DNA from: an uncultured beta proteobacterium
GTDB taxonomy: Bacteria; Pseudomonadota; Gammaproteobacteria; Burkholderiales; Burkholderiaceae_C
Length of the DNA stretch: 64,000 nucleotides
Assembly: GCA_903822435.1 (NCBI GenBank)
Contig: CAIJPE010000317.1
Coordinates: 1-64,000, forward strand
Direction of reading: 5' to 3'
Position 1 is the stretch's first letter. Each line of letters starts with the position of its first letter. Under the pieces are notes generated by a model. That model was not told where the DNA came from and ran no database searches. It saw only the letters and a list, made by a program, of their open reading frames with translations. Below are positions 44,465-56,600 of the stretch, piece by piece. A program made the translations under genes and the position numbers.

Positions 44465-45724
44465 ATGCCTATCAGCAAGATCATGATCGCCGTGGCCGCC
44501 CTCAGCGCCGGTCACGTCATGGCAGCCACCGCGCCTGCCAACATCGCCATTTCTTCGGGTGCCTCGGCCTCCAAGAACAATCTCAAGATCGTCCTGCAAT
44601 CTCTTTGCGGTTCGAACACGTTCACTGAGTACACCGACGGCACGAGCAACGTGTCGACCTATGTGTGCTCGACTGGCGGCACCGACTACGCGAGCTCTTC
44701 GCCCGTCAATTTCACCGGCACGGCCTTTGCCGAACTGCGCATGAATGTCAACGGCGGCTCGTTCACGGCCGCCTGCCTGCTGGCCAACTGGCCGGCCGGC
44801 ACGTCTTGCCCCGTGGCCGACCAGTACTGGGACCCCGCCGCCGCTGGCATGGCTGCTGCGCCCACCGGCTCGGTCGTGGTGGGTGGCCTGATGGACGTCG
44901 AGCCCACCGCCTTCCTCCAGTCTGTCCGTTCGGGCATCACAACGCCGACTTCGGTGATCTCTGCGAAGTTCGGTCAAGCCTTCGGTGTCGCGGTCTCTGG
45001 CGCCCTCTACAGCGCGATGTTTGCTGACCAGCAATCCAAGCTGGGCCAGGGCTGCACGGAAACCGCCTACAGCCGGCCCGAGTGCGTGCCGGTCATCGGC
45101 AAGGCGCAGATGGCCACCATCATGGCCGGCGGCGGCGGCAATGCTGCTTACGTGAAGGGTGCGAACTTCCTGGCGCCTTCTCAGCTTGCCGCGGGCACGC
45201 AGCTCACCTACGCCCGCCGCGTTGACACGTCGGGCACGCAGGCCTCTGCACAACAGTACTTCCTGGGCAACGTCTGCAACACCAACGGCATCACGGTCGT
45301 CGGCGCGGGCGCTTCCGCCGGTGCGATCACCGTGACGGCCCTGCCGACCACCGGTGGCGTCCGCACCCTCCTGAACACCGCCGGCAGCTATGTCGTGGGC
45401 ATCATGTCGGGTGAGAACAACCAATCCGGCCAGACCTGGAAGTGGGTGCGCGTGGGCGGCATGCACATGGCCGAAAGCGCGCTGCCGAACGACGCCGCGG
45501 TGACCTTCTCCAACACCGCCACGGCGCTGGATGGCCGCTACGACTACTGGTTCCTGAGCCGCGTTGCCAAGCCGAACGTGACCGCTGTCAACAACTTCTG
45601 GACCGCGGTGATCAACGGCTTCGCCAACGTGCCGGTCGCCAACACGAAGGGCCTGTTCGGCGTCGCCGAGACGGCTTACACGCGCGGCACCAGCAGCGCC
45701 TGCCAGCCGATCACCTCGAACTGA
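44465..45724 (+). CDS. Secreted protein, weakly like phosphate-type binding proteins
   Basis: A 419-residue protein with a signal peptide (MIAVAALSAGHVMA). The middle shows FGQAFGVAVSGALYSAMFAD and VPVIGKAQMATIMAGG, a pattern reminiscent of PstS-like phosphate-binding proteins (type II periplasmic fold), but the match is weak and no ligand residues can be assigned. Several Cys pairs (CGSNTF...YVC, C in ETAYSRPEC) suggest disulfides. A GGAG site 5 nt before the ATG fixes the start. Placed between the PEP-CTERM gene and the tpsB gene, it may be an exported cargo or receptor of the island. Confidence 0.7.
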   Translation: MPISKIMIAVAALSAGHVMAATAPANIAISSGASASKNNLKIVLQSLCGSNTFTEYTDGTSNVSTYVCSTGGTDYASSSPVNFTGTAFAELRMNVNGGSFTAACLLANWPAGTSCPVADQYWDPAAAGMAAAPTGSVVVGGLMDVEPTAFLQSVRSGITTPTSVISAKFGQAFGVAVSGALYSAMFADQQSKLGQGCTETAYSRPECVPVIGKAQMATIMAGGGGNAAYVKGANFLAPSQLAAGTQLTYARRVDTSGTQASAQQYFLGNVCNTNGITVVGAGASAGAITVTALPTTGGVRTLLNTAGSYVVGIMSGENNQSGQTWKWVRVGGMHMAESALPNDAAVTFSNTATALDGRYDYWFLSRVAKPNVTAVNNFWTAVINGFANVPVANTKGLFGVAETAYTRGTSSACQPITSN

Positions 45725-45772
45725 TCGACGACCCACGCGCCCCTGCACCCGCAGGCGGCGCCTGACATCCTG

Positions 45773-45800
45773 AGCTGCCCGCCCCTGCGGGCAGCTGCTT
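45773..45800 (+). terminator. Hairpin before the tpsB gene
   Basis: A perfect 10-bp stem (AGCTGCCCGC / GCGGGCAGCT) with a CCCT loop is followed by a short T tract. It would separate the adhesin pair from the preceding gene or attenuate read-through. Confidence 0.6.
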
Positions 45801-45815
45801 TGGTCGGTATCGCGC

Positions 45816-47579
45816 ATGAGTGGCCAGGGCCTGCATGTCGCGAAGAGTGCACGAACTGTCTTGACCCACCCTCACGCAGCGCGGTCGGCCGGGCGATCCC
45901 GGCAATCCAGGATGTTGGCAGCGGGAATGCCTCTGGTTCTTCTGGCTTTCGCTGCCAGCGCCCAGACCAGTCCGCAGCCCGCCTCCGAACTCCGCTTCGA
46001 CATCTTCGAGTTCGTCGTCGAAGGCGACACCCTGCTGGGGAGCGCTGCGATCGAGCGCGCCGTCTATGAATTCCTCGGCCCTCGACGGGGCGTGGCCGAT
46101 GCCGAAGGCGCGCGCAAGGCCCTGGAAACGGCCTACCAGGATGCCGGCTTCCTGAGCGTGAGCGTGGTCCTTCCGCCGCAGCGCGTCGCCGAAGCGGGGG
46201 GCGAAGTCCGCCTGATGGTGGTGCAGGCACCGGTGGACACGTTGCGCATCAGCGGCGCCCAGTACACGCTGCCCAGCGTCGTCAAGGAGGCCCTGCCGAG
46301 CCTGGCGCCTGGCCATGTGCCGAACTTCAACGAAATGCAGCAGGAGCTCGCGCAGTTCTCACGCATCAGCGCAGACCGCGAGATCACACCGATCCTGGGC
46401 GCCGGCGAACAACCCGGCACGATCAACGTCGAGCTCAAGGTGCAGGACACCCTGCCCTTGCACGGCTCGGTCGAGGTCAACAGCAAGCAATCCCAGAACA
46501 CCCGCGCGGGTCGGCTGGAAGCGGGCGTTGACTATGCCAACCTGTTCCAGCGCGGCCACGATCTGGGGCTGAGCTGGTTCTACTCGCCCGCCCGGCCGAC
46601 AGAGGCGAACATCCAGTCGCTGAACTACAACCTCCCCTTGGGCGGACCCGGCGACCGGCTCTACGTGGTGCTGGTCAACTCCAACAGCAACACCCCCACG
46701 CCGCTGGGTGGCGCCACCGTGTCGCGCGGACAGACCTTCAGGCTGCGCTGGCGCGACGAGTTGCCCGCGCGCGCGGGCCTCAGCCACGGACTGACCTGGG
46801 GCGCCACGTGGCGACATCTCAGCGACCGCAATGATGACGTGGCCGGCGTCAGCACCGAAACCCCATCCCTGCGCTACACCACGTTCAGCCTGGCCTATGA
46901 CCTGCAACTCCAGGGCAGCGTCAATGGTCGCAACAGCAGCCTGCAGGCCGAATTGACCGTCAGCCCGCCGGGCCTGAACCGGCGCGACATCGACTGCGGC
47001 GACAGTGGCGTGATCGACCAGTTCGCCTGCAAGCGCTACATCGGCGTCAACAGCGCGGGCCAGCGCCTGGGCGCTTCGGCCGGGTTCCAGGTGCTGGGAC
47101 TGTCGCTTGCACATCGCGAGCCCCTGGGCCATTGGGCGCTGTCGGGCCGGCTGCAGGCGCAGATCACCGACACGCCGCTGGTCCCCGCCGAACAGGTGGT
47201 CTACGGCGGCTTCGACTCGGTTCGCGGCTACTACGAAGGCGAACAGGCCGGCGACCTGGGCGCTGCCCTGCGCATCCAGGTGGACACGCCGAGCTGGGCG
47301 CTTTCGCAGCGGACCGCGCTCGGTGGCGTGCTGACCTGGGACAACGCGCGATTGCGGCGCCTGTACGCACTGCCTTCCGAAGTCGCCAACATCCACATGG
47401 GCAGCCTAGGCCTGGGCCTGCGCCTGAGCACCGGCCTTGGCATGCAGGCCACCTTGAACTGGGCCCGCGTGCTGGTGGACACCGGCCGGCTGGACAGCCT
47501 GGGCGTGCAGCAACCCGTCAGCGGCAACGCGGCCGGCCGTGATCAGCGCTGGGACTTCTCGCTGCGGCAGTCCTTTTGA
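45816..47579 (+). CDS. TpsB outer-membrane transporter (ShlB/FhaC/HecB family)
   Basis: A 587-residue two-partner secretion pore. After a signal (LAAGMPLVLLAFAASAQ, which starts 33 codons in) come a POTRA domain (about 60-140; FDIFEFVVEGDTLL, ARKALETAYQDAGFLSVSVVLP) and a second one (VDTLRISGAQYTLPSVVKEALPSLAPGH). A 16-strand barrel follows with the signature VRGYYEGEQAGD (about 469-480), the tip motif of Omp85/TpsB proteins. It ends in Phe (SLRQSF). It exports the giant adhesin that starts 78 nt downstream. An internal ATG at 45912 is a possible alternative start. Confidence 0.93.
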   Translation: MSGQGLHVAKSARTVLTHPHAARSAGRSRQSRMLAAGMPLVLLAFAASAQTSPQPASELRFDIFEFVVEGDTLLGSAAIERAVYEFLGPRRGVADAEGARKALETAYQDAGFLSVSVVLPPQRVAEAGGEVRLMVVQAPVDTLRISGAQYTLPSVVKEALPSLAPGHVPNFNEMQQELAQFSRISADREITPILGAGEQPGTINVELKVQDTLPLHGSVEVNSKQSQNTRAGRLEAGVDYANLFQRGHDLGLSWFYSPARPTEANIQSLNYNLPLGGPGDRLYVVLVNSNSNTPTPLGGATVSRGQTFRLRWRDELPARAGLSHGLTWGATWRHLSDRNDDVAGVSTETPSLRYTTFSLAYDLQLQGSVNGRNSSLQAELTVSPPGLNRRDIDCGDSGVIDQFACKRYIGVNSAGQRLGASAGFQVLGLSLAHREPLGHWALSGRLQAQITDTPLVPAEQVVYGGFDSVRGYYEGEQAGDLGAALRIQVDTPSWALSQRTALGGVLTWDNARLRRLYALPSEVANIHMGSLGLGLRLSTGLGMQATLNWARVLVDTGRLDSLGVQQPVSGNAAGRDQRWDFSLRQSF

Positions 47580-47657
47580 ACGCCGCGTACGGGCCCGCGC
47601 CACGCTCGACGTCCTCCCGGCCTGTACCACGCAAACCATCTTCCGAGGTCCCGTGTC

Positions 47658-50600
47658 ATGAACAAGCGACTGCACCGTCTGGTATTTGACCGCCGCCGGG
47701 GCATGCGTCTGGCCGTGGCGGAGACGGCACGGGCCTGTTGCAAGGGCATGGGCGCGGCGGCGCTGGTCGTGGCGCTGCCAGCCGCCGCGCAGACCCGCCC
47801 GCCCGTGGTGTTCGCCAGCAGCCTTGCGGCGCCCCGGTACAACCTGCCGCAGCCCTACGGCACGCTCAACGGTGCAGGCGGTTCTCCGATCAACAGCACG
47901 CCACGCCCCTTCGTCTATGCCCCGGGGCAGGGCCCGTCGATCGATCTGGCCAGGACCGGCGCCGTGAGCTTCACCGTCAACGGCAAGAACGCGACTTTCA
48001 ACCAGGGCGCTGTCGATCGCGTAGTCATCAACTGGGACAGCTTCGACATCGGCGCCGGCTACAGCGTGCATTTCACGCAGAACACCGACCCCACGCGATA
48101 TGTCTCGGCGCTGAACCGCATCTGGAGCGCCGACCCCTCGGTGATCCTGGGCTCGCTCACCGCCGACCGCGAGGTCATCCTGCTCAATGCCAACGGCGTG
48201 TACTTCGGCCGCGGCGCACGGGTGGACACGGGCAAGTTCGTGGCCACCGCCAACTCGATCGCCGACAGCGTGTTCGAGAAGGGTTTGCGCAACGTCACGG
48301 ACGGCAGCGCCGTCTTCAGCACGGCGGGCACCGACTACCTGCCCACCCGGCTCGACAGCGCCATCAGCCTGGAACAGGGCGCCGAGATTCGCAGCGCCGC
48401 GGGTGGCGATGTGCTGCTCGTCGCGCCCCGCGTCAGCAACCAGGGCCGCATCGAGACACCGCAAGGCCAGACGGTGCTGGCGGCTGGCGACAAGGTCTAC
48501 CTCATGAGTTCGTCGGACCCGCGACAGCGCGGGCTGATCGTGGCGGTGGATCCGGTGAAGGCCGGCGACGGCATCACCAACGATCCACAACTGGGCATCG
48601 CCGAGAACGCTGCCACGGGCAGCTACAAGACCGTCAACGGCGCCACGGTGCCCGATGCCACGCCCGACAACACGGCCGGCCTGGTCACGCAGATCAACGA
48701 GATCCGCGCCACCAGCGGCACCGTCAACCTCGTCGGCCTGACCGTGCGCCAGAACGGTCAGATCAATGCCACCACGGCCGTCAAGGGTGCCAACGGGGCC
48801 ATCTTCCTGCAATCGATGACTTCCACCGTGGCGTTGCCTGGCGACCCGACGGCCGTGGGTGGCGCCGCCACGCGCGGTGTGCTGACGGAACCCGGATCGA
48901 CGGTGCGCTTCGGGTCCGGGCTGGGCACGGTGCAGATCGGTGCCGGCAGCCTGACAGCGGTGCAGCCGGACGCCAGCACGGCCACCCAGATCGATGCCGA
49001 GGTGTTCAACCCCTCGTTGATCCGGGCCGAGGGCGCGGCCATCGCGGTGGCTGGCGGTGCCAAGATCGTCGCCCCGGCTGGCAAGATCGAACTCTTCGCA
49101 TCGCAAAGCGCCGACAACAACCCGATCTTTTTCAGCGGGCAGGACGGCACCGGGTTGGCCGACACCAGCCGCGTGGTGATCGCACCGGGGGCCCTCATCA
49201 GCGCAGCAGGCATTCCGGATGTGCCGGTGGACGGCGCGCGCAACCAAGGCAGCCAGCGTCTGTTCCGCATCGAACTCGCGGACGTTCCCGTGCAGCGCAC
49301 CGGGCCGCTGTATCGCAGTCAGGTGGTCTTCGACCAGCGCGACGCCGCGCAGGTTGCTGTGGCCAATGTCACCGGTGCGTCTGCCGCCATCGGCCGCACC
49401 GCGGCCGAACGCTCCACGGTGGGCGGCAGCGTGAGCGTCCAGACCGATGGTGCATTGGTCGTGGGCGATGGCGCCACACTCGACGTCTCGGGCGGCTCGG
49501 TGCTGTACGCCGCCACGAAGCTCCAGAGCTCGGTCCTCTCGCAGAACGGCCGCCTGGTGAGCTTCAACAAGGCCAAGCCAGGCGAAACAGTCGATGCCCT
49601 GTTGAGCACCACCCAGACCACCGTCGTGCCGGCCTACACCGAAGGCGCGGACGGCGGGTCGTTGTTGCTCAGTGGCAGGCAGGTGGCGCTGGCCGGCCAG
49701 ATCCACGGCCAGACCACCTTGGGTGATCTGCAGCGCACAGGCCTCAGCGCCGCCGCGGCACCCGCCAGCCTGACCATCGGCCAGCGCGGAGGATCTGCCT
49801 ACTACCTCGACAGCCTCGTGCTCAGCCCGGACGCTGCGCCCGTGATCGATCCGGGTGTCTTCCAGAACCCGCTCCAGTCCACCTTGCCGGGCCTGGCCAA
49901 CGAACTCAGCTTGTCCCTGCCCATGGTCAGCGTTGGCGGATTCGGCAACCTGGCCCTGCGCGCCGCAAAGCTCAGTCAACCCGCTTACGGCTCACTCGAC
50001 CTCGGCAACCTCGGCAACCTGGACATCCAGGCCGATACGATTTCGCTGAATGGCACGTTTAGCGCGGCGGGCGGCTCCATATCGGTCGTGTCCCCAAATG
50101 TCTCGGCCACCGCCGATATCACTGGCCTGGGCGACATCCGGCTTTCTGCCGCATCGCGTCTGGACGTGGCCGGCCGCTGGGCCAACGACACCGCGGGGGC
50201 CCAAGGTGGCGCGTCCAACGTGCCTGCGCAAGCCGACTCGGGCAATCTCACGCTGAATGCCTCGCACTCGCTGTTGCTCGCACCCGGCGCCACGCTGGAC
50301 GTCTCGGGCGGTGCGCATCTGGCCGCCGACGGCACGCTCACGAAAGGCAATGCCGGCAGCCTCACGCTGGCCACCGGCACCAGCGTCCTGAACCATCCCA
50401 CACTCTCGCTGGCCGGCGCGGTGCTCCGGGGATATGACTTCGGCAAAGGCGGCACGCTGGTGCTGGGTGCACCCGAACTCACGATCGGCGACAGCACCGC
50501 CCCGGGCTTCGGCTTGTCCGCCGACTTTTTCTCGGCGTCCGGCTTCGGCACCATCCGCGTCGACACGCAGGGCGACATCCGGCTGGCCAGCGGCACACAG

Positions 50601-53600
50601 CTGGCGCCCACGCTCCTGAACTGGCAATTCACCGACGATTACCGCAGCAGGGCCAGTGACGGCTTCACGCCCGCGGTGGCCACGGCCCAGAGCGTGGACC
50701 CCCGGCTGGCCGTGCGCAGTGCGGTCAGCCTGGCCCTGGCGGGGCAGCGACCCTTGGCCTTCGGGGCCTCGAACCTGACGGTCGAGCGGGGGGCCTCCAT
50801 CCAGGTCGAACCGGGCGGCAGCCTCTCGCTCAGCGGCACGGGAAACGTCACGGTCGGCGCCACCGGAGGCTTGCCCGGTCAGGCCAGCGTGCTCTCCGCA
50901 CCCGGTGGCACGATCACGCTGGCGATCACGGGCAATCGGGGCAATGGACCCGATCGCGACCCCACCGGTTTCGACGGCACCCAGGCGGTCTGGCTGGGCG
51001 CCGATGCGCGGGTGTCGGTGGATGGCGTGGCGCAACTGCGGCCCGATGGCGCTGCACCGGCGCTGGCGCAATTCGGCAGCGGCGGCACAACCACACCGCT
51101 GGCTCAACGGCAGGTGGGCACGGTGCTGGGCGGCGGAACGATCAATCTCAGCGCGGCTCGCGGATATGTGATCGCCGATGCAGGCTCGGCGATGTCCCTC
51201 AACGGTGCCAGCGCCACGCTGAACTTCCCGGGCCTGACCGCGGCGGTGCCAGTGGCCAAGTCCGCAGGAGCCCTGAATGTCTCCAGCCCCGAGGGCTTCG
51301 TGCTGGATGGCAGCGTCTCGGCGCGGGCGCCTCGCGACGCCACCGGCCGCGCCACGGCCGACGGCGGGCAGCTGAGCCTGAGCGTCGGCGTGGGGGGCGT
51401 GACGGGCGACATCGGTACCGATGGAACGCCCTACCCGACCAGCCCTCGCACGGTGTCGATCGGCACCTACGAAGGCCTGATGGCGGCGCGCGGTGCCGTG
51501 CTGGGCAGCGACCTGGGCCTGACCCTGGGCGACGGGACCGGCTTCGTGCGCACATCGATGTTGCAGGCTGCCGGATTCGCCGCGTTCCAGTTCGGCGCCG
51601 GCGACGCCATCCGCTGGGATACCAGCCTGGCGCTGAACGCACCATTGAGCCTGCAGTTCAATGCGCCCGCACTGGCCGCAGCGCCCGGCGTGAAGGTGTC
51701 GTTGACGACGGGCTATGCCCGGCTGGGGGACACCACGGCCACCCACCAGGGCGGGACACCGAACACCCAGGCCAGCGCCGATCTCTCGCCGCTGCACGAC
51801 ACGCAGCTGCGCCTGACAGCGGGCACCATCGACGTCTACGGCAATGTCGGCCTGCAGGGGTTTTCCACGGTGTCGCTGGATGCCAGCGCCACGCCGCAAG
51901 GCGAGATCCGTTTTTCAGCGGTCGGCCCGGCTTTCGGCTTTGTCGACACGCTGCGACGTGGCTTGAACTTTGCCGGCCTGTTGAGCCTTACGGCCGGTCA
52001 GGCCTACGCCACCAGCGCGACCCAGTACACGTTGAGAGGCCTGGCTGCCACCGGTCCCGACGACAGCGGCAGCCAGTTGGTGCTGCGCCCCTCCGCCGGC
52101 GGCACGCCAGCCAACCTGCCGCTCAGCGCCTTCGGCTCGCTCACGATCAACGCGACCGACATCGACCAGGGCGGCATCTTGCGGCAGCCCTTCGGGCAGA
52201 TCACGCTGCAGGCCGAGCGCAGCCTCACGCTGGGCGACGGCAGCATCACCTCGGTCAGCGGCAACGGTGCCAGCCTGCTCTTCGGCCAGACCCTCAATCT
52301 GGCGGACTGGTATCCGTCGGGCCCGCCGATCTCGTTCAGCCAATTGCCGCTGAGCAAGGGCATCAGCTTGAGCGCTGCCACGCTCACCACCGCGCCGACA
52401 GCGTCGCTGAGCGCGGCCGGCGGCGGCCTGTTGAGGGCCTGGGAATTCTTTCCGGGCATCGGCGGCAGCAGCGACTACTTCCAGACCGCCGGCCTGTATG
52501 CCGTGCTGCCGGATGATTCGAACACGCAGGCCACGGCCCTCGCGGGCGGCCTGCTGGCCAGCGGACAGGTCCGGCAGATCGAGATCACGATGCCCGGTTC
52601 GGGCCTGACGCCCGGCCGTTACACCCTGATGCCAGCACGCCTGGCACTGCTGGCCGGCGATCTGCCCAGTGGTGCCTTCCTGGTGAGCCGAGCCAGCGAC
52701 CAGGGCAAGACCGTCCTGCGCGCGCCGATCCTGCAGGACGATGGGAGCGTGGTGATCACGGGCTACCTTACCAGCACAGGATCCGCAACGGTGGGCACGC
52801 CGGGCGAGCGCTTCGTCGTCGAACCGGCCTCCACCTTCATGGCCAAGAGCGACATCCGCCTGAGCGACGTGAGCCAGTTGCTGGCCGACCGCGCCACCAC
52901 GCTCGGCCAGAGCCAGCCCGCCCTGCCGCGCGACGGCGGCCTGGTGCAGATCCATGCCGCGGGCACCCAGCGGTCGCTGTGGCAGGCGGCGCTGGATCTG
53001 TCGGCACACGGCGGACAGGCTGGCCTGCTGGACGTGGCCGCGACCCAGGTGGCGCTGGTGGACGACCTGGAGAAGACCCCCGACGGCGCCCTGGGCATCA
53101 GCGCCCAGGTCGTCGCGCAAAGCGGTGCGGGCAGCGTGCTGCTGGGAGGACGGCGAAGCCTGGACGCCAGCACCAGCAGCCTGGCCTCGCCCACCTGGAA
53201 CATCGACGCCAGCGGGACGGTGGCCGTGAGCGTCGACCTCGGTACCACCGCCGTCAAGACGGAAGAACTGGTGCTGGCGGCCACGGACCGCGTGAGCCTT
53301 GCCGACGGTACGCAGATCAGCGCCCCGGGCCGCGGCACGCTGGGCGCTCGAACCCTGGGCCTGGCTGGCGACGGCGTGCTGGCCGCCATCAGCGCCAACC
53401 CGTTGCAGGTGCAGCGCAGCGGCGTGACGCTGGCGGGCGGCGACTTGAACATCGGCGCCAACTCGCGGCTGTCCGGTCCGCAGGTCAGCCTGGACGCGAC
53501 GGGGTCCATGACCCTGGCCAGCAGCGCCCGCGTGCAGGCCCCATCGGTCTCGGTGGCGGCCCGTGTCCTGGCGGTCGGCGAAGCAGAACCCACCGATCCC

Positions 53601-56600
53601 GACCACCCGGGAGGGGCCGCCGCCACGGCCCTGACGGGCAGCCTGTTGGAGGCCCTGCGCGGCGCACCCTCGCTCAGCCTGCTCGGCTACCAGCGCATCG
53701 ACTTCATCGGCAACCAGAACTGGTCGCAACGCCCCGACCCGAGCGCCATCCAGCCCGATCCGGCCGCCGCGGTCGTGCAGCAATCGCTGGTGCTCGATAC
53801 TCCGCTGCTGCGAGGCCTGAATGGCGCCGATGGCACCACCGCGCGCACCGACATCACCGCGCAGGACCTGATCGTGCGCAACACCACCGGGTACGCGGCC
53901 GTCGCGATCGGCGCGGGCCAGGGCAGCCTGCTGTTGCAGGCCTTGCCCCCGGTGCGGTACGGGCAGACGGGCGGCATCACGTTCGGGCCCGGCGATCTCA
54001 GCCTGGGCTATGCGCAGGCCAGCCTGCGCTCCAGCGGAGACCTCGTGTGGCAAGGCACGGGCAGCACGACGGCCCAGCAGGACCTCGCCTTGAGCGCCAC
54101 CCGCCTGACGGCCGCCACCGGTGCATCGCAATCCGTCAGCGCAACGGGGGTATTGGCCATTGGCACCGAGGCCGGCGGCCGCACCTTGGGCGAGCGCGTC
54201 GGAGTGGGCGCCGACATCCGCTTGAGCGCGAACTCGATCGTGCAGAACGGACAGATCGACCTGCCCGGCGGACAGATCTCTCTGCAGGCCGGCGGCACCA
54301 GCAGCGACGGCGTGGCCATCAGCTTCGGCGGCGGCTCTTCCGTCTCGGTGGCCGGCTTCTCGGTGTCGGGCCCGGGCGGTTTCACCACCGACGGTACCGC
54401 CGGGCGCATACAGGCCAGTGCTGCCCAGGGCCGGATCGAGGTGCTGGGTACGCTGGACGCCAGCGCCGCACGCCGAAGCGATGGCACTCAAGGTGAGGGC
54501 GATGCCGGCAGCATCACGCTGCTCGCCGCGGGCAACGGCGGCCAGCTGGTGCTCTCGCGGGCAGGGGCCTACGGCGCGTTGCGCGGCGCGGCGGGCTCGG
54601 CCGTCGGCGACCAGGGCGGCAAGCTCACGGTGGACGTGGACAGCATGTCCAGCGCCGACGCGCTGGCCGGCGCTTCCGGCGCCGGCGGGCTGACGGGCCA
54701 GTTCTCGCTGCGGGTGCGCCATGGCGATGTGGCGCTCGACCAGTCGGTGGCCGCGCAAACCATCGCTCTGGCCGCGGACGGCGGCAGGCTTTCGATCGGC
54801 GCGAACGGCGCCCCGACGCTCGATGCCAGCGCGCCGGCCGGCGGCGTGGTGCAACTCGCGGCGGGCCAGGACCTCGTGCTGGGCGCAAGCACCCGCATCG
54901 ACGCACGTTCGACCCGCGCCGGCACCCCTGGCGGGGACGTTCTGCTGTCCAGCACGAACGGCCGCGTGCGCTTGGCGGCCGGCACGCAGGTGGACGCGAC
55001 AGGCGGCGACCCGGGAGACGGCCGCATCGTGCTGCGGGCTCCCCGAGACGACAGCCAGGGCACCGTGGCCATCGACCCGATTCAAACCTCGAAGCTGATG
55101 GCTGGCGAAGTCGACCTCGAAGCCGTGCGCGTCTACACGCAGGTCACCCGCCTCGCTGCGGCGCCGGACGGCGATCCGGGCACGCTGGCCCAGTCCACGG
55201 TGCGCAGCGACAACAACGCCTTCATGGCCTCCCAGGCAAACGTGCTGGCCAGCCTGGGCGTCAGCAGCGCAGAGAGCGGCAGCGGCCGGGTCAGCCTGCG
55301 CGCGGGTGTCGAGGTCCGGTCCGATGGCGACCTGACCCTTGCCGACGACTGGGTCTTCGCCGGCACCATGGTGCAGCCCAACCGCGACCGTCCCGGCGGC
55401 GACGCAGGATTCCTGACGCTGCGCGCTGCCGGCAGCCTGTGGGTCAGCGGAACGCTCAGCGACGGCTTCACGCCTGCAGGCGCGCTCAGCAGCAACGCGC
55501 ACTCCTGGTCGTACCGGCTGGTGGCCGGCGCCGACCTGCAGGCCGCCAACCCGCTGGCCGTGCGCGATCTGTCCCGCGGAAGCGAGGAGACGGGCAACCT
55601 CACCCTGGACGCCGGCAAGATGGTGCGCACCGGTGCCGGCTCGATCGAGCTGGCGGCCGGGCGAGACGTGATCTTCGGCGGCGGCGGCGACCCCGATACG
55701 CCGTCGGCATTGGCGTATGTGGCCGGCCGCCGCCTGGCCGGCTCGGACGCGCTGCTGGCCACGCTCTTCCAGGGACAGTTGGCCACGCCAACCTTCGCCC
55801 AGCAGGGCGGGCGCCTGGACGTGCAGGCCGCACGCGACGTGGTCGCGCCCGAAGCCACCCAACTGGTGGGGAACTGGCTGTGGCGCAGCGGGCTGCTCAG
55901 CACGCGCCCCCAGGAAGCCGGGCTGTACTCGGCCACCAGCCAGCTGGCCTGGTGGACGCAATACGCCACCTTCAATCAGACGCTGGGATCCTTCGGTGGC
56001 GGCAACCTCAGCGTCGCGGCGGGCCGCGACATCCTGAATCTGCAAGCGATGGCGCCGACCGCAGGCTGGGCCGACAGCCGCACCGCTGCCAACGCGACCA
56101 TCCACACCCTCAACGGCGGCGACGTGAGCATCGCGGCCGGGCGCGACCTGCTGGGCGGCCAGTTCCTTCTGGGCCGGGGACAAGGGCGACTGCTGGCAGG
56201 GGGGGCCGTCGGCGCGGCCATGCAGGATCAGCAGCTCCAACTGCCCGTCCTGACCCTCCTCGACGGGCAGTGGCGGGTCAATGCCCGCAATGACGTGCAG
56301 GTGCTGGGCGCCTTCGACCCGACGGCCATCGCCGCCTCCTCCGGCCAGAACCGGGCCGGCCTCTCGCCCTACTTCTACACGTGGGGTGCCCTGGCCGGCG
56401 TGCGGCTGGGCTCCAATGCCGGCACCGCGAGCCTGGGGGCAGGCGTGGGCGAGGACCAGATCCGGGCGTATGGCCTGGACGCCGATGCCACGAACGTCGG
56501 CACCTCCTTCCAGGTCCTGCCCCCGTCCCTGCAAATCATGGCCGGTGCCGGTGATGTCAACCTGGACGGACTGGGCGCGGCAGTGATGTACCCCTCCGCC

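Noticed and set aside
47406-49979. Minus-strand open frame of about 857 codons across the TpsB/TpsA junction
   Set aside because: Shadow of two well-supported plus-strand genes; no domain, no ribosome site, His/Arg-rich composition.
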